From the IMG/VR virus record IMGVR_UViG_3300017527_000330, positions 1-54,423 of that record: a DNA stretch of 54,423 bases. One strand, written 5' to 3'. Made by a program: the position numbers and the translations under genes. The notes beneath the pieces are model-generated. The model ran no database searches, was not told the origin of the DNA, and saw only the letters and a program-made list of their open reading frames with translations. This stretch comes from a virus. Shown here one piece after another: positions 24,229 through 32,700 of the stretch (its first letter is position 1; each line of letters starts with the position of its first letter).

Positions 24229-24777
24229 ATGAACTTAAATGATTTCGCTAAACAATTATCTGAATTCTATGATGATTTGCGTCAAATAGCAGATGAGGCA
24301 GCTGGTGGTTTTGCAATCGATTCACCTGCTCCACCAGTCATGAAATCATATGATGCAAAAAAGAAAAAGAAAGAAGATCCTGATCCACTTGAAGAAGGTG
24401 GAAGATTCAATAGAGTTATGATAGATTTTGATAAAACTATTTATTCAGCTAAGTCCGGATGGAATGATGGTCGACTGGAAGATGATCCATTTCCAGGTGC
24501 CAAAGAGTCCATTGATGAATTAAAAAAGAAAGGTTATGAAATTGTTATTTATTCAACCAGAGCTAGTGAAGCTGCTGCTCAAGAATTTGGCAATAACCTT
24601 GAAGACGAAATACAAAATATAAAAAATTATTTAGTTAATAATGGAATATATTTTGACCGTATAACTGGCGAGAAACTCGCCGCTGATTTTTATATTGACG
24701 ATAAAGTTGTCCTTATAAAAAATGGAAATTGGAAGGACGTAATGTCTCAGATTAAAAAAAGAGAGAAGAGTTTATAA
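24229..24777 (+). CDS. HAD-superfamily phosphatase
   Basis: A 182-aa protein. After a helical N-terminus and a Lys-rich stretch (about residues 44-50), the HAD motifs appear in order: MIDFDKTIYS (motif I, DxDxT with nucleophile Asp, about residue 64), VIYSTRA (motif II, about 100) and ADFYIDDKVV (acidic motif IV, about 143-152). HAD enzymes of this small type remove phosphate from nucleotides, sugars or nucleic acid ends. The gene sits between sheath and tube, an unusual insertion into an otherwise conserved pair. GGAG lies upstream of the ATG. The substrate cannot be inferred. Confidence 0.7.
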   Translation: MNLNDFAKQLSEFYDDLRQIADEAAGGFAIDSPAPPVMKSYDAKKKKKEDPDPLEEGGRFNRVMIDFDKTIYSAKSGWNDGRLEDDPFPGAKESIDELKKKGYEIVIYSTRASEAAAQEFGNNLEDEIQNIKNYLVNNGIYFDRITGEKLAADFYIDDKVVLIKNGNWKDVMSQIKKREKSL

Positions 24778-24797
24778 TTTAAACGGAGGATATAAAG

Positions 24798-25517
24798 ATG
24801 GCTCTAAAGAATTCTTTTGCAAAAGTGCCAAACAATCGAATGACTCGAAACTTTGGTGGTACAATCACTGGTGTTGCAGATCCATATTTGACTGGATATC
24901 ATTTCATCTATCTGGCTGCTATACCAACCGATCTTGTTTTATACACGGGTTTTGATGACAATCGTGATTTGGGTTATTATCTAGCGGGTGCCTGTCTTTC
25001 GGTAACGCCTCCAGGTGGAACACTTAACAAGGTAGAATATACTGGTTTGGGTGGCATCAAATGGGCCGTTCCTGGAAACGTCGATTATGGAAACTCTGTG
25101 TCTGTTAAATTCTTAGAATTCAATGGAACTCCAACTACGAACATCATGCATGGTTGGGTTAAAATGATTCGAGATTACAGAACTGGTGTATCCAATCTGC
25201 AAGATGGTGATTCATTATCAGGTTATACCAAAGCAACATATGCCTGTATCATGTATTACTGGACAACTGCTCCAGATGGAAAACAGGTTGAATACTATGC
25301 TGCTTATGATGGTGTTTTCCCAACGAAAGATCCACAAGATCTTTTCACGAGTGATGTTGAAACTGTTGGTCGTTTAGATGTTGAGGTAGAGTTTAACGTC
25401 GATTATGTATGGCACGAAAATTGGGTTAAAACCAAGTGTCAGTCTCTGGCCGATGATGTTTATGCAGCCAAACAAACAGTTGAAAATTATGGTCTCAGAA
25501 TAGACGCTGGTACCTAA
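24798..25517 (+). CDS. Tail tube protein (gp19-like)
   Basis: A 239-aa beta-rich protein starting MALKNSFAKVPNNRMTRNFGG, with GGAGGA upstream. Its size, its position shortly after the sheath gene and before the tail chaperone and gp25 genes, and its strand-rich sequence fit the inner tail tube subunit that forms the DNA channel. No single motif proves it, so the call rests mostly on gene order and general composition. Codon use resembles that of the sheath, consistent with an abundant product. Confidence 0.7.
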   Translation: MALKNSFAKVPNNRMTRNFGGTITGVADPYLTGYHFIYLAAIPTDLVLYTGFDDNRDLGYYLAGACLSVTPPGGTLNKVEYTGLGGIKWAVPGNVDYGNSVSVKFLEFNGTPTTNIMHGWVKMIRDYRTGVSNLQDGDSLSGYTKATYACIMYYWTTAPDGKQVEYYAAYDGVFPTKDPQDLFTSDVETVGRLDVEVEFNVDYVWHENWVKTKCQSLADDVYAAKQTVENYGLRIDAGT

Positions 25518-25572
25518 AGATAAGTTTTTGAAACGCTAAAAATAAATAGAGAACAGAAAGGAGATGTAACCA

Positions 25573-26361
25573 ATGTTCACAGGATTTAAACATAAGTTTC
25601 CAGAGTATGAGGTCATTACACCACATACAAACCGTTCGTTTCGATTAAGATCAATGACAGTACAGGAGGAAGAAAGGCTGAAAGGTAGCCTTCTTTCTCC
25701 TTCGGTTGTGACTGATCATCTTAATCGATGTATTTTTGATTGTGTCGTACAGAAGCCAGAAAGCATCAGAACATTTGATGACTTTCTGACACAATGCACA
25801 CTCAAAGACAGAGATGCATTACTATATGGACTTTATCATATAACGTATGAAGAGGTTCGTAATTACGATGTCTCATGTGGTAAATGTGGTAAAACACATC
25901 CTATCACAATTAAAGCGTCATCAACATTTAACATGAACCCATATCCAGAGGATAGAAATATCCTGGACGAAAGACTGACGGTTCAGTTGCCTGTTTTGGA
26001 TTCTGTCACTGCGACTATTAAACAGCCGACTTTGAAAAATGAAGTTGACGCGATGAAATTTGCTGGTTCAAATGGTCAGTTGCTCGATCTTGTTACTGAA
26101 ACTTTGATCATCGAAAGTTTCGTTGAAAATGTTGATGGTGCAGATTCAGCAGTTTATTCTTCTAGAGAAGATATTGTTGATGCGTACAGATCATTAACAC
26201 CAAATGATAAAAGAGCTATCTTTAAGGAGTATAGAAGTAAACTGGGCAGCTACGGCATAGAGTTGAAGATGAGAGCAACTTGTGTTCATTGCGGTGAAGA
26301 GGAGGAATTAGACCTGGATTTGGTCGATAACTTTTTTCGTATGGTACACACACTCGACTAG
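25573..26361 (+). CDS. Tail assembly chaperone / gp26-like protein (zero-frame product)
   Basis: A 262-aa protein with two zinc-finger-like pairs, CGKCG (about residues 97-101) and CVHCG (about 236-240), of the kind seen in T4 gp26-related baseplate or tail assembly proteins. The start has AAAGGAGAT upstream. The last codons run NFFRMVHTLD-stop. Just before that end the sequence AAC TTT TTT CGT allows a +1 slip into an open frame of 69 more codons (26339-26548). This layout, a short form and a frameshifted long form between the tube and baseplate genes, is characteristic of tail assembly chaperones that coat the tape measure. Confidence 0.7.
   Translation: MFTGFKHKFPEYEVITPHTNRSFRLRSMTVQEEERLKGSLLSPSVVTDHLNRCIFDCVVQKPESIRTFDDFLTQCTLKDRDALLYGLYHITYEEVRNYDVSCGKCGKTHPITIKASSTFNMNPYPEDRNILDERLTVQLPVLDSVTATIKQPTLKNEVDAMKFAGSNGQLLDLVTETLIIESFVENVDGADSAVYSSREDIVDAYRSLTPNDKRAIFKEYRSKLGSYGIELKMRATCVHCGEEEELDLDLVDNFFRMVHTLD
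26329..26341 (+). promoter_or_regulatory. Predicted +1 ribosomal frameshift site
   Basis: The zero frame reads AAC TTT TTT CGT. A +1 slip of the Phe tRNA from TTT to TTC lets translation continue at GTA (26339). The +1 frame is open only from just upstream (a TAG in that frame ends at about 26311), so the slip must occur between there and the zero-frame TAG at 26359. TTT CGT is the same core as the influenza PA-X +1 site. A -2 slip would give the same frame but fits the tRNAs less well. Confidence 0.7.
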
Positions 26362-26548
26362 TGATGATGACATCGAAAGATATAAATCGAATTGGAATGA
26401 AGAGGTTTATTCAGCAGTTGAAATGTTGAAGCAACCTTATGATACGGTTATGAATATGCCAGTTCAAAAGCTCAAAGGAATGCTACGATGGAAAAATAAA
26501 CTTGAAGAGGATAAAGAAAAAATACTTAAGGAGCTAAAAAATGGCTAA
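26339..26548 (+). CDS. Frameshift extension of the tail assembly chaperone
   Basis: Read in the +1 frame, this segment encodes 69 residues beginning VWYTHSTSDDDIERYKSN and ending KEKILKELKNG. The long form would be about 324 aa (255 + 69). The extension is charged and helical, with an NMPVQKLKGMLRW segment like the C-terminal parts of other tail chaperone extensions. It has no start codon or ribosome binding site of its own near its beginning, it fills the otherwise gene-less 179-base gap before gp25, and it overlaps the gp25 start by 8 bases. It is therefore best explained as a translational extension rather than a separate gene. Confidence 0.75.
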   Translation, partial: VWYTHSTSDDDIERYKSNWNEEVYSAVEMLKQPYDTVMNMPVQKLKGMLRWKNKLEEDKEKILKELKNG

Positions 26549-26975
26549 TATCTTACAAAGATTTGTTAAGTCAACCAGAGGTACTGATGTACAGCCTCAC
26601 GATTATATTCCTTATATTTCCTCGATAGGTGATTTCAAAAGAATCCGAAATATAGATGTTATTCTAAACTCTTGGAATAACATCTTATTAACTCCATTGG
26701 GATCTTATATTGCAGATCCAGAATTTGGTAGCAATCTTTATAAACTCATTTTTGAGCCAGCTGATGGTGGAACTGTCGACGCGATTAAACAAGAAGTACA
26801 AACGAGAATTGAAAACTATGATGCCCGTGGAGAAATTTTAGATATAACTGTTGTACTTTTACCAAATAAAAAAGGATACAATGTTAATCTTCAATGTGAA
26901 TTCAAGGGTGAGCGTGGTGAGATAACGGTTAAATTTGATGATTCAACAGTGCCTCTAGAGGGACAAGGAACATAA
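26541..26975 (+). CDS. Baseplate wedge protein gp25-like
   Basis: A 144-aa protein of the GpW/gp25 family. The diagnostic segment LLTPLGSYIADPEFGSNLY lies at about residues 50-68, with conserved PLGSY/DPEFGS residues, followed by an alternating helix/strand domain. In T4-like tails gp25 joins the wedge to the sheath and starts sheath assembly. The length is close to that of T4 gp25 (132 aa). AAGGAG precedes the ATG, which overlaps the end of the frameshift extension. Its stop codon overlaps the next start (TAATG). Confidence 0.9.
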   Translation: MANILQRFVKSTRGTDVQPHDYIPYISSIGDFKRIRNIDVILNSWNNILLTPLGSYIADPEFGSNLYKLIFEPADGGTVDAIKQEVQTRIENYDARGEILDITVVLLPNKKGYNVNLQCEFKGERGEITVKFDDSTVPLEGQGT

Positions 26976-27634
26976 TGACTAACGCCAACGATAAATTTAA
27001 TAATATATACGCATACATAAACGAATATCAACGGATGATATATGAGATATATGCGGATGATATTGTCTCTTGTTTATGTACTTATTGGCATATCGATGGT
27101 GATGATACAATTTGGGAAGACGAAGATGTATTCGCTGGATCATATGATCGAGTTGGTGAATTCAGTGGTGTTAGATGGAATAAAATTTTATTAATGCCTA
27201 TGTATTATGCAGAGGAAGTTACAACAGCTTTTGATGGTTCGGATATTGGTCTTGTCAAAGAAAATGAAATGACTTTCGTAATGCCAAGCATTTATAATAT
27301 TGTGCCTCTACCAAATGATAAAGTAAAGTTTGAGCAAAATTTTCTCCGACCAACAAATGATGTCTATCCAATTTTCAATGTCACAGCACGTGAGAAATCT
27401 GTTAATACTGATTTTACATTTTGGAAAATCAAAGTTAAAATTGAACAGAGCATAACAGAAGATCAATTAGATCAACAGGTTGAAGATACATATGTGTTTT
27501 ATGATTATGATAAACACATTCACACAGTTCCAAATTCAACTTTTTTAACCAGGATTTTATATAAAAATGAAATGTTGAGAGATCGATTAAAAAATATATT
27601 CTATGATAAAAATAGTGGATTCTATTATATCTAA
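26975..27634 (+). CDS. Putative baseplate/tail protein, unknown
   Basis: A 219-aa protein starting MTNANDKFNNIYAYINEYQ, with its start overlapping the gp25 stop. It is rich in aromatic and acidic residues, has no membrane segment or catalytic motif, and looks like an alpha/beta virion protein. Its place between gp25 and gp6 suggests a baseplate wedge component such as the gp53 position in T4, but I see no sequence motif that proves this. Confidence 0.5.
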   Translation: MTNANDKFNNIYAYINEYQRMIYEIYADDIVSCLCTYWHIDGDDTIWEDEDVFAGSYDRVGEFSGVRWNKILLMPMYYAEEVTTAFDGSDIGLVKENEMTFVMPSIYNIVPLPNDKVKFEQNFLRPTNDVYPIFNVTAREKSVNTDFTFWKIKVKIEQSITEDQLDQQVEDTYVFYDYDKHIHTVPNSTFLTRILYKNEMLRDRLKNIFYDKNSGFYYI

Positions 27635-27652
27635 GGAGATTGGAGATTAGAA

Positions 27653-30115
27653 ATGGCTGAACAAACAACATCACAAGAGGTTTATAAAAGTAGAGATCAA
27701 ATTAGATCTCAAATTATAGAATTTCTACAAACTTATTTAGAACTGGAGAATGTAGATTTAACGAAGTCATCTTTTTTATCCTTCATGGTTGAAATTTTGT
27801 CTACCATAACTTCTAATGTTCTTTTCTACCAAATATCAACTTATAAAGAATTCTTCCTGACCAAGGCTCAACTTCCATCATCCATTTACAACTTAGCGGC
27901 TTACTTGGGTTATAGTGCCGAAACAGCCGATCCAGCAAACTTAGATGTTTTATTTTCTGTTCCTTTAACTTTTGAAGATAACGTTGCTGTATTCACAATT
28001 CCTGAAGGCTTCCAAGTGAAAGGAACTGATGATATTGCATTCACTTCTTACTGGTCTACTGAAGTCACTGTCACTAATAATTCGAGTGTTACAGTTGTAT
28101 TAACCGAGGGTACGAAAGTTTTTAATATGCCTGTGACCATTGACAATGGAATTGCTTTCTTTGTTTTACCTTTCTTACAATATCATACGGATATTCAAGA
28201 GTTTCAGATAAGTGAGGATATTCAAGTTTATCAATTTATTTCATTAGATGTAGAAGTTGATGGTGAAATCGCTATAATCACAGTGGAAGTTAAAGAACCA
28301 GGACAAGCTGGTTATACAACATATATTGAAGTACCAAGTCTTTTCTTAATGGAGCAAACGACAAAAGGTTATGTTATCAATAGAACAGACGATGGTTTTC
28401 GTTTGCAATTTGGAAATGGACTTATTGGTTATCAGCCTCCAGGTGGTTCTCAAATTAATGTAACAACTCAATTGACTGAAGGTGATGAAGGAAACGTTGT
28501 TGCTGGAACTGTTCGTCAGGGTGAGAGAATATATACCACAACGATGGGTGGTCTTAATCAAGTTGTCAATTATGAAATTACAAATACTGGACCAGCTGTC
28601 AATGGTGCAGACGAAGAATCACTGGATGAAATTCGACGAAATGCTATAATCAATCTAACTGCTCTTGAACGTCTTGTGTCAGAAAGTGATTACGTAAATG
28701 CTAATATAATTATTGATGACTCTCCATTGAATGCAAATTCTCTTCCAGTTCTTAAGAGATCGGATATTAAAGTTAACGAAATTTCTCTCTTTACCACATT
28801 AAATTTTAATGGGGAAATTGTCCCATCCAGAAATCTATTTCAACATTTTTCAGATTTATATATTCCAAAGCATACAGTGATTAATCATCGAGGAACGGAC
28901 TATTATACAATCTTTGATATGTATGTCGAACAATTGAATACCATTGCCACGTATGTTTATATTGTGACGGAGATAGAACAGATACCGACTCTTGTTACCA
29001 GCTATGGGTCTTCATATGACATTAATGCAACCAAATTAACTGTCACACAAAATGGTCCTGCTGCAACTTTTACTTTAGATTATACTTCATCAGAAACTGA
29101 TTTTGATATTACTGAATGTGAAATCGAAGTTTTAGAAACTGGACAAGATTATGATATGGTTAATGATTCAACAGCGAATCAATTCACTATGTTCTTTCCA
29201 GATTATACAGTTCTACCTGCAAATGAGAACACATATTATTTCACAATTAGTCACCCATCTGAGGGGCTCATAGGTCAGTATCAAGCAACTTTTACATTTA
29301 GAAAGGATCTATCAGACTTTTCAACTTCAAATGTTGCATTCGATTCTACAGGATTCATTGTGTACGATATTCCTGTGATTGAAAAAGAGTGGTACGATGG
29401 TGTTGATCAAACTTTATTTGAAACAACAGTACTTCAAAAACTGATAACAGAGGTTGTTTTCAAAGATTATAAGATGTTAACTGACTTTGTTAATTTTAAA
29501 TTAGCCAACACAACTGGTGAGATGGAGAACATGCAACTGAATGACGTAGATACGCTACCAGCTATAGATATCCTGTGTGACCCTCCAACATTTGGAACCC
29601 TCGGAGATCGTTATATTGTTTTGAATGGTCAGGGCGATTTTGAAGGACATGATAATGATATAGCCACTCTTACCGATGCAACTGCTATGACATGGGCCTT
29701 TATTACTCCAAAATCTGATTGGATGATTTTCGTGGAAAATAAAAATCGCAAGTATATCTATTCTGTATCTGGTTGGGTTGTGCCGAATTATACCATTCCA
29801 CTTATTTTAGAAATTGATGTTTTTAAGGATTCAACTTATTCGGGGACCAATGGTAATTTGCGGGATGCTGTAAGCGAGGCCATCTTCGATGCGTTTACAG
29901 ATCGGTTTGGCATCAATCAAAATATCTATCGATCTGAAATCGTAGATGTTATTCAAGATGTTGAAGGTGTTGATCATCTTACCTTGAGACAACCAAAATC
30001 AAGTATCTTTTTTAATTTTGATATTAATGAATTCGATCAAGAAACTCTTCTTCAATATGGTCCAGAATATATATACTTTGACGAAGACAATATGATCATA
30101 AGGGTATTCTCATAA
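27653..30115 (+). CDS. Baseplate wedge protein gp6/J-like
   Basis: An 820-aa protein. The N-terminus (SFLSFMVEILSTITSNVLFYQ, about residues 40-60, followed by REFF-like KEFFLTKAQLPSSIYNLAAYLGY, shown in part) matches the conserved start of gp6/baseplate-J proteins. A segment DGFRLQFGNGLIGYQPP (about 242-258) and ADEESLDEIRRNA (about 318-330) are also typical of the J family. The protein forms the wedge ring that triggers contraction. GGAGATT lies upstream of the ATG, and its stop overlaps the next start. It is longer than T4 gp6 (660 aa). Confidence 0.9.
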   Translation: MAEQTTSQEVYKSRDQIRSQIIEFLQTYLELENVDLTKSSFLSFMVEILSTITSNVLFYQISTYKEFFLTKAQLPSSIYNLAAYLGYSAETADPANLDVLFSVPLTFEDNVAVFTIPEGFQVKGTDDIAFTSYWSTEVTVTNNSSVTVVLTEGTKVFNMPVTIDNGIAFFVLPFLQYHTDIQEFQISEDIQVYQFISLDVEVDGEIAIITVEVKEPGQAGYTTYIEVPSLFLMEQTTKGYVINRTDDGFRLQFGNGLIGYQPPGGSQINVTTQLTEGDEGNVVAGTVRQGERIYTTTMGGLNQVVNYEITNTGPAVNGADEESLDEIRRNAIINLTALERLVSESDYVNANIIIDDSPLNANSLPVLKRSDIKVNEISLFTTLNFNGEIVPSRNLFQHFSDLYIPKHTVINHRGTDYYTIFDMYVEQLNTIATYVYIVTEIEQIPTLVTSYGSSYDINATKLTVTQNGPAATFTLDYTSSETDFDITECEIEVLETGQDYDMVNDSTANQFTMFFPDYTVLPANENTYYFTISHPSEGLIGQYQATFTFRKDLSDFSTSNVAFDSTGFIVYDIPVIEKEWYDGVDQTLFETTVLQKLITEVVFKDYKMLTDFVNFKLANTTGEMENMQLNDVDTLPAIDILCDPPTFGTLGDRYIVLNGQGDFEGHDNDIATLTDATAMTWAFITPKSDWMIFVENKNRKYIYSVSGWVVPNYTIPLILEIDVFKDSTYSGTNGNLRDAVSEAIFDAFTDRFGINQNIYRSEIVDVIQDVEGVDHLTLRQPKSSIFFNFDINEFDQETLLQYGPEYIYFDEDNMIIRVFS

Positions 30116-31260
30116 TGGATAAATTGGATGTAATCAATCAAAAAATTAAATTCAATCCAGTTCTCATTCATCGTTTAATAGCACGAGAAGCTGGAAGACA
30201 TATTAATGGTTTGAGTGAACCGTGCTATTCTGTTGATACTAAAAAATTTCAATACATTGTATATCGAACTCTTGGTGTTGACGAAAAAGATTGGAAGGCT
30301 GCTGCCAAAGAAAGCGAAGATACACTTGGACCAAAGGGTAAAGGTGATACTTCCAGAGTTCCATTCACATTTGCTTTAACCTATTTAGTTTATCGTTATA
30401 TCAAATCAAATAAAATCAAAATGGCACATGATGTTTTATTGTATCATTTGGTTAAAACGTATGGAAGCTTGCGTGAAAAGTATTTTCCAAAGTTCTGTGA
30501 TAGTGATACCTTTAGATATACCATTGATAATCTTGTGAAAGTTCATGCATTTTATCGAGAGAAAACTGTAGCTGGTGCATTGATATATTGGGCTGGAGCC
30601 ACGAATAAAAGATGGTTTCAGAAAATTAAGAATAGTAAAGAATGGAATCCTGAATTGATGCATGATTACATGGTGGAAATCCGCAATAAAGTTAACCAAA
30701 GTACAAGAAGCTTTACTCAGTCATATATGAAAAACATCGAAGATGGTAAGAAAGTGTCAGCTGAGAGAGAAGCGGAAAATGAAGATGAGAAAAATCTTCT
30801 TCAGACTACAACATCTGCATCAGGCAAAGCTGCAATCGAAAAATATCTAAAGAGTGTTTATGTTTATAAAAGTAAGGATGATAAGGCAGCTGTCGAAGCT
30901 AAAAAGTTCAGTCGTGTTAAAAATAATTTAGCAGAAATAGTTATCCCATCGCTTCTTGATAAATCGTTTGAAGAAAATATTAAAACGATTTTAACCAATT
31001 TTTACAAGGAACTTATGACTCAACGTATGGACGCGCGAAGTATGTGTGGAGAGAAAATGATCAGATTAGTTAGAAAACTAATGCTCATCAGAAATTACAA
31101 AGATACTTATGCTTTTAAAAGTCTTGTCGTAAACCTAACGGATTCTATAGTTGATAGATTAGATCCGATGGCGAGAAAAATGACCGTAAGAGATAGAGTA
31201 AATCTCGACACATTCGTTGCTCTATATATCACCATCCGCTTTAGAAATCTATTCTGTTAG
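30115..31260 (+). CDS. Unknown protein, end of plus-strand tail operon
   Basis: A 381-aa mostly helical, basic protein starting MDKLDVINQKIKFNPVLIH, translationally coupled to gp6 (ATAATG overlap). A central region rich in Lys, Glu and Ala (about 210-270) looks like a flexible coil. It has no recognised domain. Coupling to gp6 argues for a baseplate or tail assembly role. The gene ends by overlapping the convergent minus-strand gene by four bases, leaving no room for a separate terminator. Confidence 0.5.
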   Translation: MDKLDVINQKIKFNPVLIHRLIAREAGRHINGLSEPCYSVDTKKFQYIVYRTLGVDEKDWKAAAKESEDTLGPKGKGDTSRVPFTFALTYLVYRYIKSNKIKMAHDVLLYHLVKTYGSLREKYFPKFCDSDTFRYTIDNLVKVHAFYREKTVAGALIYWAGATNKRWFQKIKNSKEWNPELMHDYMVEIRNKVNQSTRSFTQSYMKNIEDGKKVSAEREAENEDEKNLLQTTTSASGKAAIEKYLKSVYVYKSKDDKAAVEAKKFSRVKNNLAEIVIPSLLDKSFEENIKTILTNFYKELMTQRMDARSMCGEKMIRLVRKLMLIRNYKDTYAFKSLVVNLTDSIVDRLDPMARKMTVRDRVNLDTFVALYITIRFRNLFC

Positions 31261-32687
31261 AATATAACTCTTACCCCACCTGGAATTAAATCGATTAAAT
31301 TATCTGCAATTGCTTTAATATCTTGATTAACTCTTGCTGGCACTTCTTCTCCTGGTTCGGTTATATCCAATTGTGTTTTATCCTGAGTTGGTGATAAATC
31401 AGCTCTCTGACCGTCTCTATTTGATGACCAGTGCAATCTTTCTTTATTCGTTAAACCTCCAGCACCAGAAGGATTACTCTTCGTTCTCTGTATTGATGCT
31501 GGACTTTGATTCTCCTGATTATTAACACCTGCAAAATCTGTCAAACCGTGAACCCCAGTTTTTTCTTCAGACATTGCCTCCAGATATCCTTTAAGAGTTG
31601 GTCTGTTTCTTGACGCAGAAGCATTCGATAAAATACTGTTAAAAACACTACCAAAATCTATTCTGACATCAACAAGACCCATTCTTTGTTTCCATGCAAT
31701 TTGTTGTTGATCACCACCTTTTACAACTGTAATACTTGAAATATAACCAGGATCAAGATCGTAAATTCCAGGTGAATAAAATCTATGGATAAAAGGCCAT
31801 GAATACGATCCAGCTCCAACTGATGTTGGCAAGCCAAGCAGCAATAAAGCGGCGATTGGTCCTATGATATATTTTGATGTTACTTGTTTACTATTAGGAT
31901 TAGGATTATATAACCTAATTGTCATTGTATATGATGGTGTGTAGGTACTGTTTTTCCAGAGCATTGGAAAATCGATTCTTCCACCAGCAGCTAAGACATC
32001 TACATTTTTCATTATTCGATTAAGTGTTGGACTTGTATTTCCAACTGCACCAGCCAGATCACCTAACGTATCTTTAAGTTTTCCAGCACCACCAAATATT
32101 TTTCCAGTTATTCCACCCTGTGCTTCACCAGTGTTAATTACCTTTTCCATGGTTTCTGTGAAAGATCTTCCACCAAACATTTGAGCTACACCCGCCATAC
32201 CTTCGGATGCAACATTGGTTATTTTTTGAAGAAAGTTTTCTCCGTATTCATTGGTAAAAGTATCAGTTGGAAAATTATCTGCTAAATAGTTACAGGATAA
32301 AAATCCAGGTATACCTGGAGTTCCTTGTTTAAGTTGAAAACCCAATCGCGCAAGCTGTTCTACATAACTACCTCTTTTTCCAGTCCTTGCTACATCAGCA
32401 GCTGTATATGTATCTGGCAAAGTAGCCATAGCTGGAGTTCGACTCATTAAATCAAGTCCTTTCGTGAAACTTGGAATTCCAGGTTGGATGTGCACTATTG
32501 GCATTGCATTGTTAATGACCTTTTGTTGTGAAGACCTATTAAACGTTTGGTTTCCTGTAAGCTCTTGTATCGAAGAACCTGCAAGATCGACTGCACCAAT
32601 TGGTGGTGCTCCAATAATAAAATCTATTGTCTCGTCAAATCCTCCGCTCTTTGATGCTGCTTTTGGTTGTGGTACTCCACTAGCCAT
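31257..32687 (-). CDS. Putative baseplate/tail-tube-associated protein
   Basis: A 476-aa protein starting MASGVPQPKAASKSGGFDE, with AGGATTAA upstream. The N-terminal half is rich in Gly, Ala and Thr. The segment PSYTMTIRLYNPNPNSKQ (about 251-268), then a hydrophobic stretch, then GYISSITVVKGGDQQQIAWKQ (about 315-335) and a VDVRIDFGSVFNS strand recall proteins that cap the tube or join hub and tube (gp48/gp54-like). This likeness is weak. It is the last gene of the minus-strand tail block behind the tape measure gene. Confidence 0.5.
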   Translation of the reverse strand: MASGVPQPKAASKSGGFDETIDFIIGAPPIGAVDLAGSSIQELTGNQTFNRSSQQKVINNAMPIVHIQPGIPSFTKGLDLMSRTPAMATLPDTYTAADVARTGKRGSYVEQLARLGFQLKQGTPGIPGFLSCNYLADNFPTDTFTNEYGENFLQKITNVASEGMAGVAQMFGGRSFTETMEKVINTGEAQGGITGKIFGGAGKLKDTLGDLAGAVGNTSPTLNRIMKNVDVLAAGGRIDFPMLWKNSTYTPSYTMTIRLYNPNPNSKQVTSKYIIGPIAALLLLGLPTSVGAGSYSWPFIHRFYSPGIYDLDPGYISSITVVKGGDQQQIAWKQRMGLVDVRIDFGSVFNSILSNASASRNRPTLKGYLEAMSEEKTGVHGLTDFAGVNNQENQSPASIQRTKSNPSGAGGLTNKERLHWSSNRDGQRADLSPTQDKTQLDITEPGEEVPARVNQDIKAIADNLIDLIPGGVRVIF

Positions 32688-32700
32688 GTTTTAATCCTCC

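Noticed and set aside
26362-26540. Sequencing error instead of programmed frameshift at the chaperone gene
   Set aside because: A run of six T could hide an error, but the slip site, the conserved two-form logic of tail chaperones and the position between tube and baseplate genes favour a real frameshift. It cannot be excluded without reads.
26541-26975. gp25-like protein as a lysozyme/endolysin
   Set aside because: The family is sometimes labelled lysozyme-like, but the sequence is a structural wedge protein with no cell-wall hydrolase signature.
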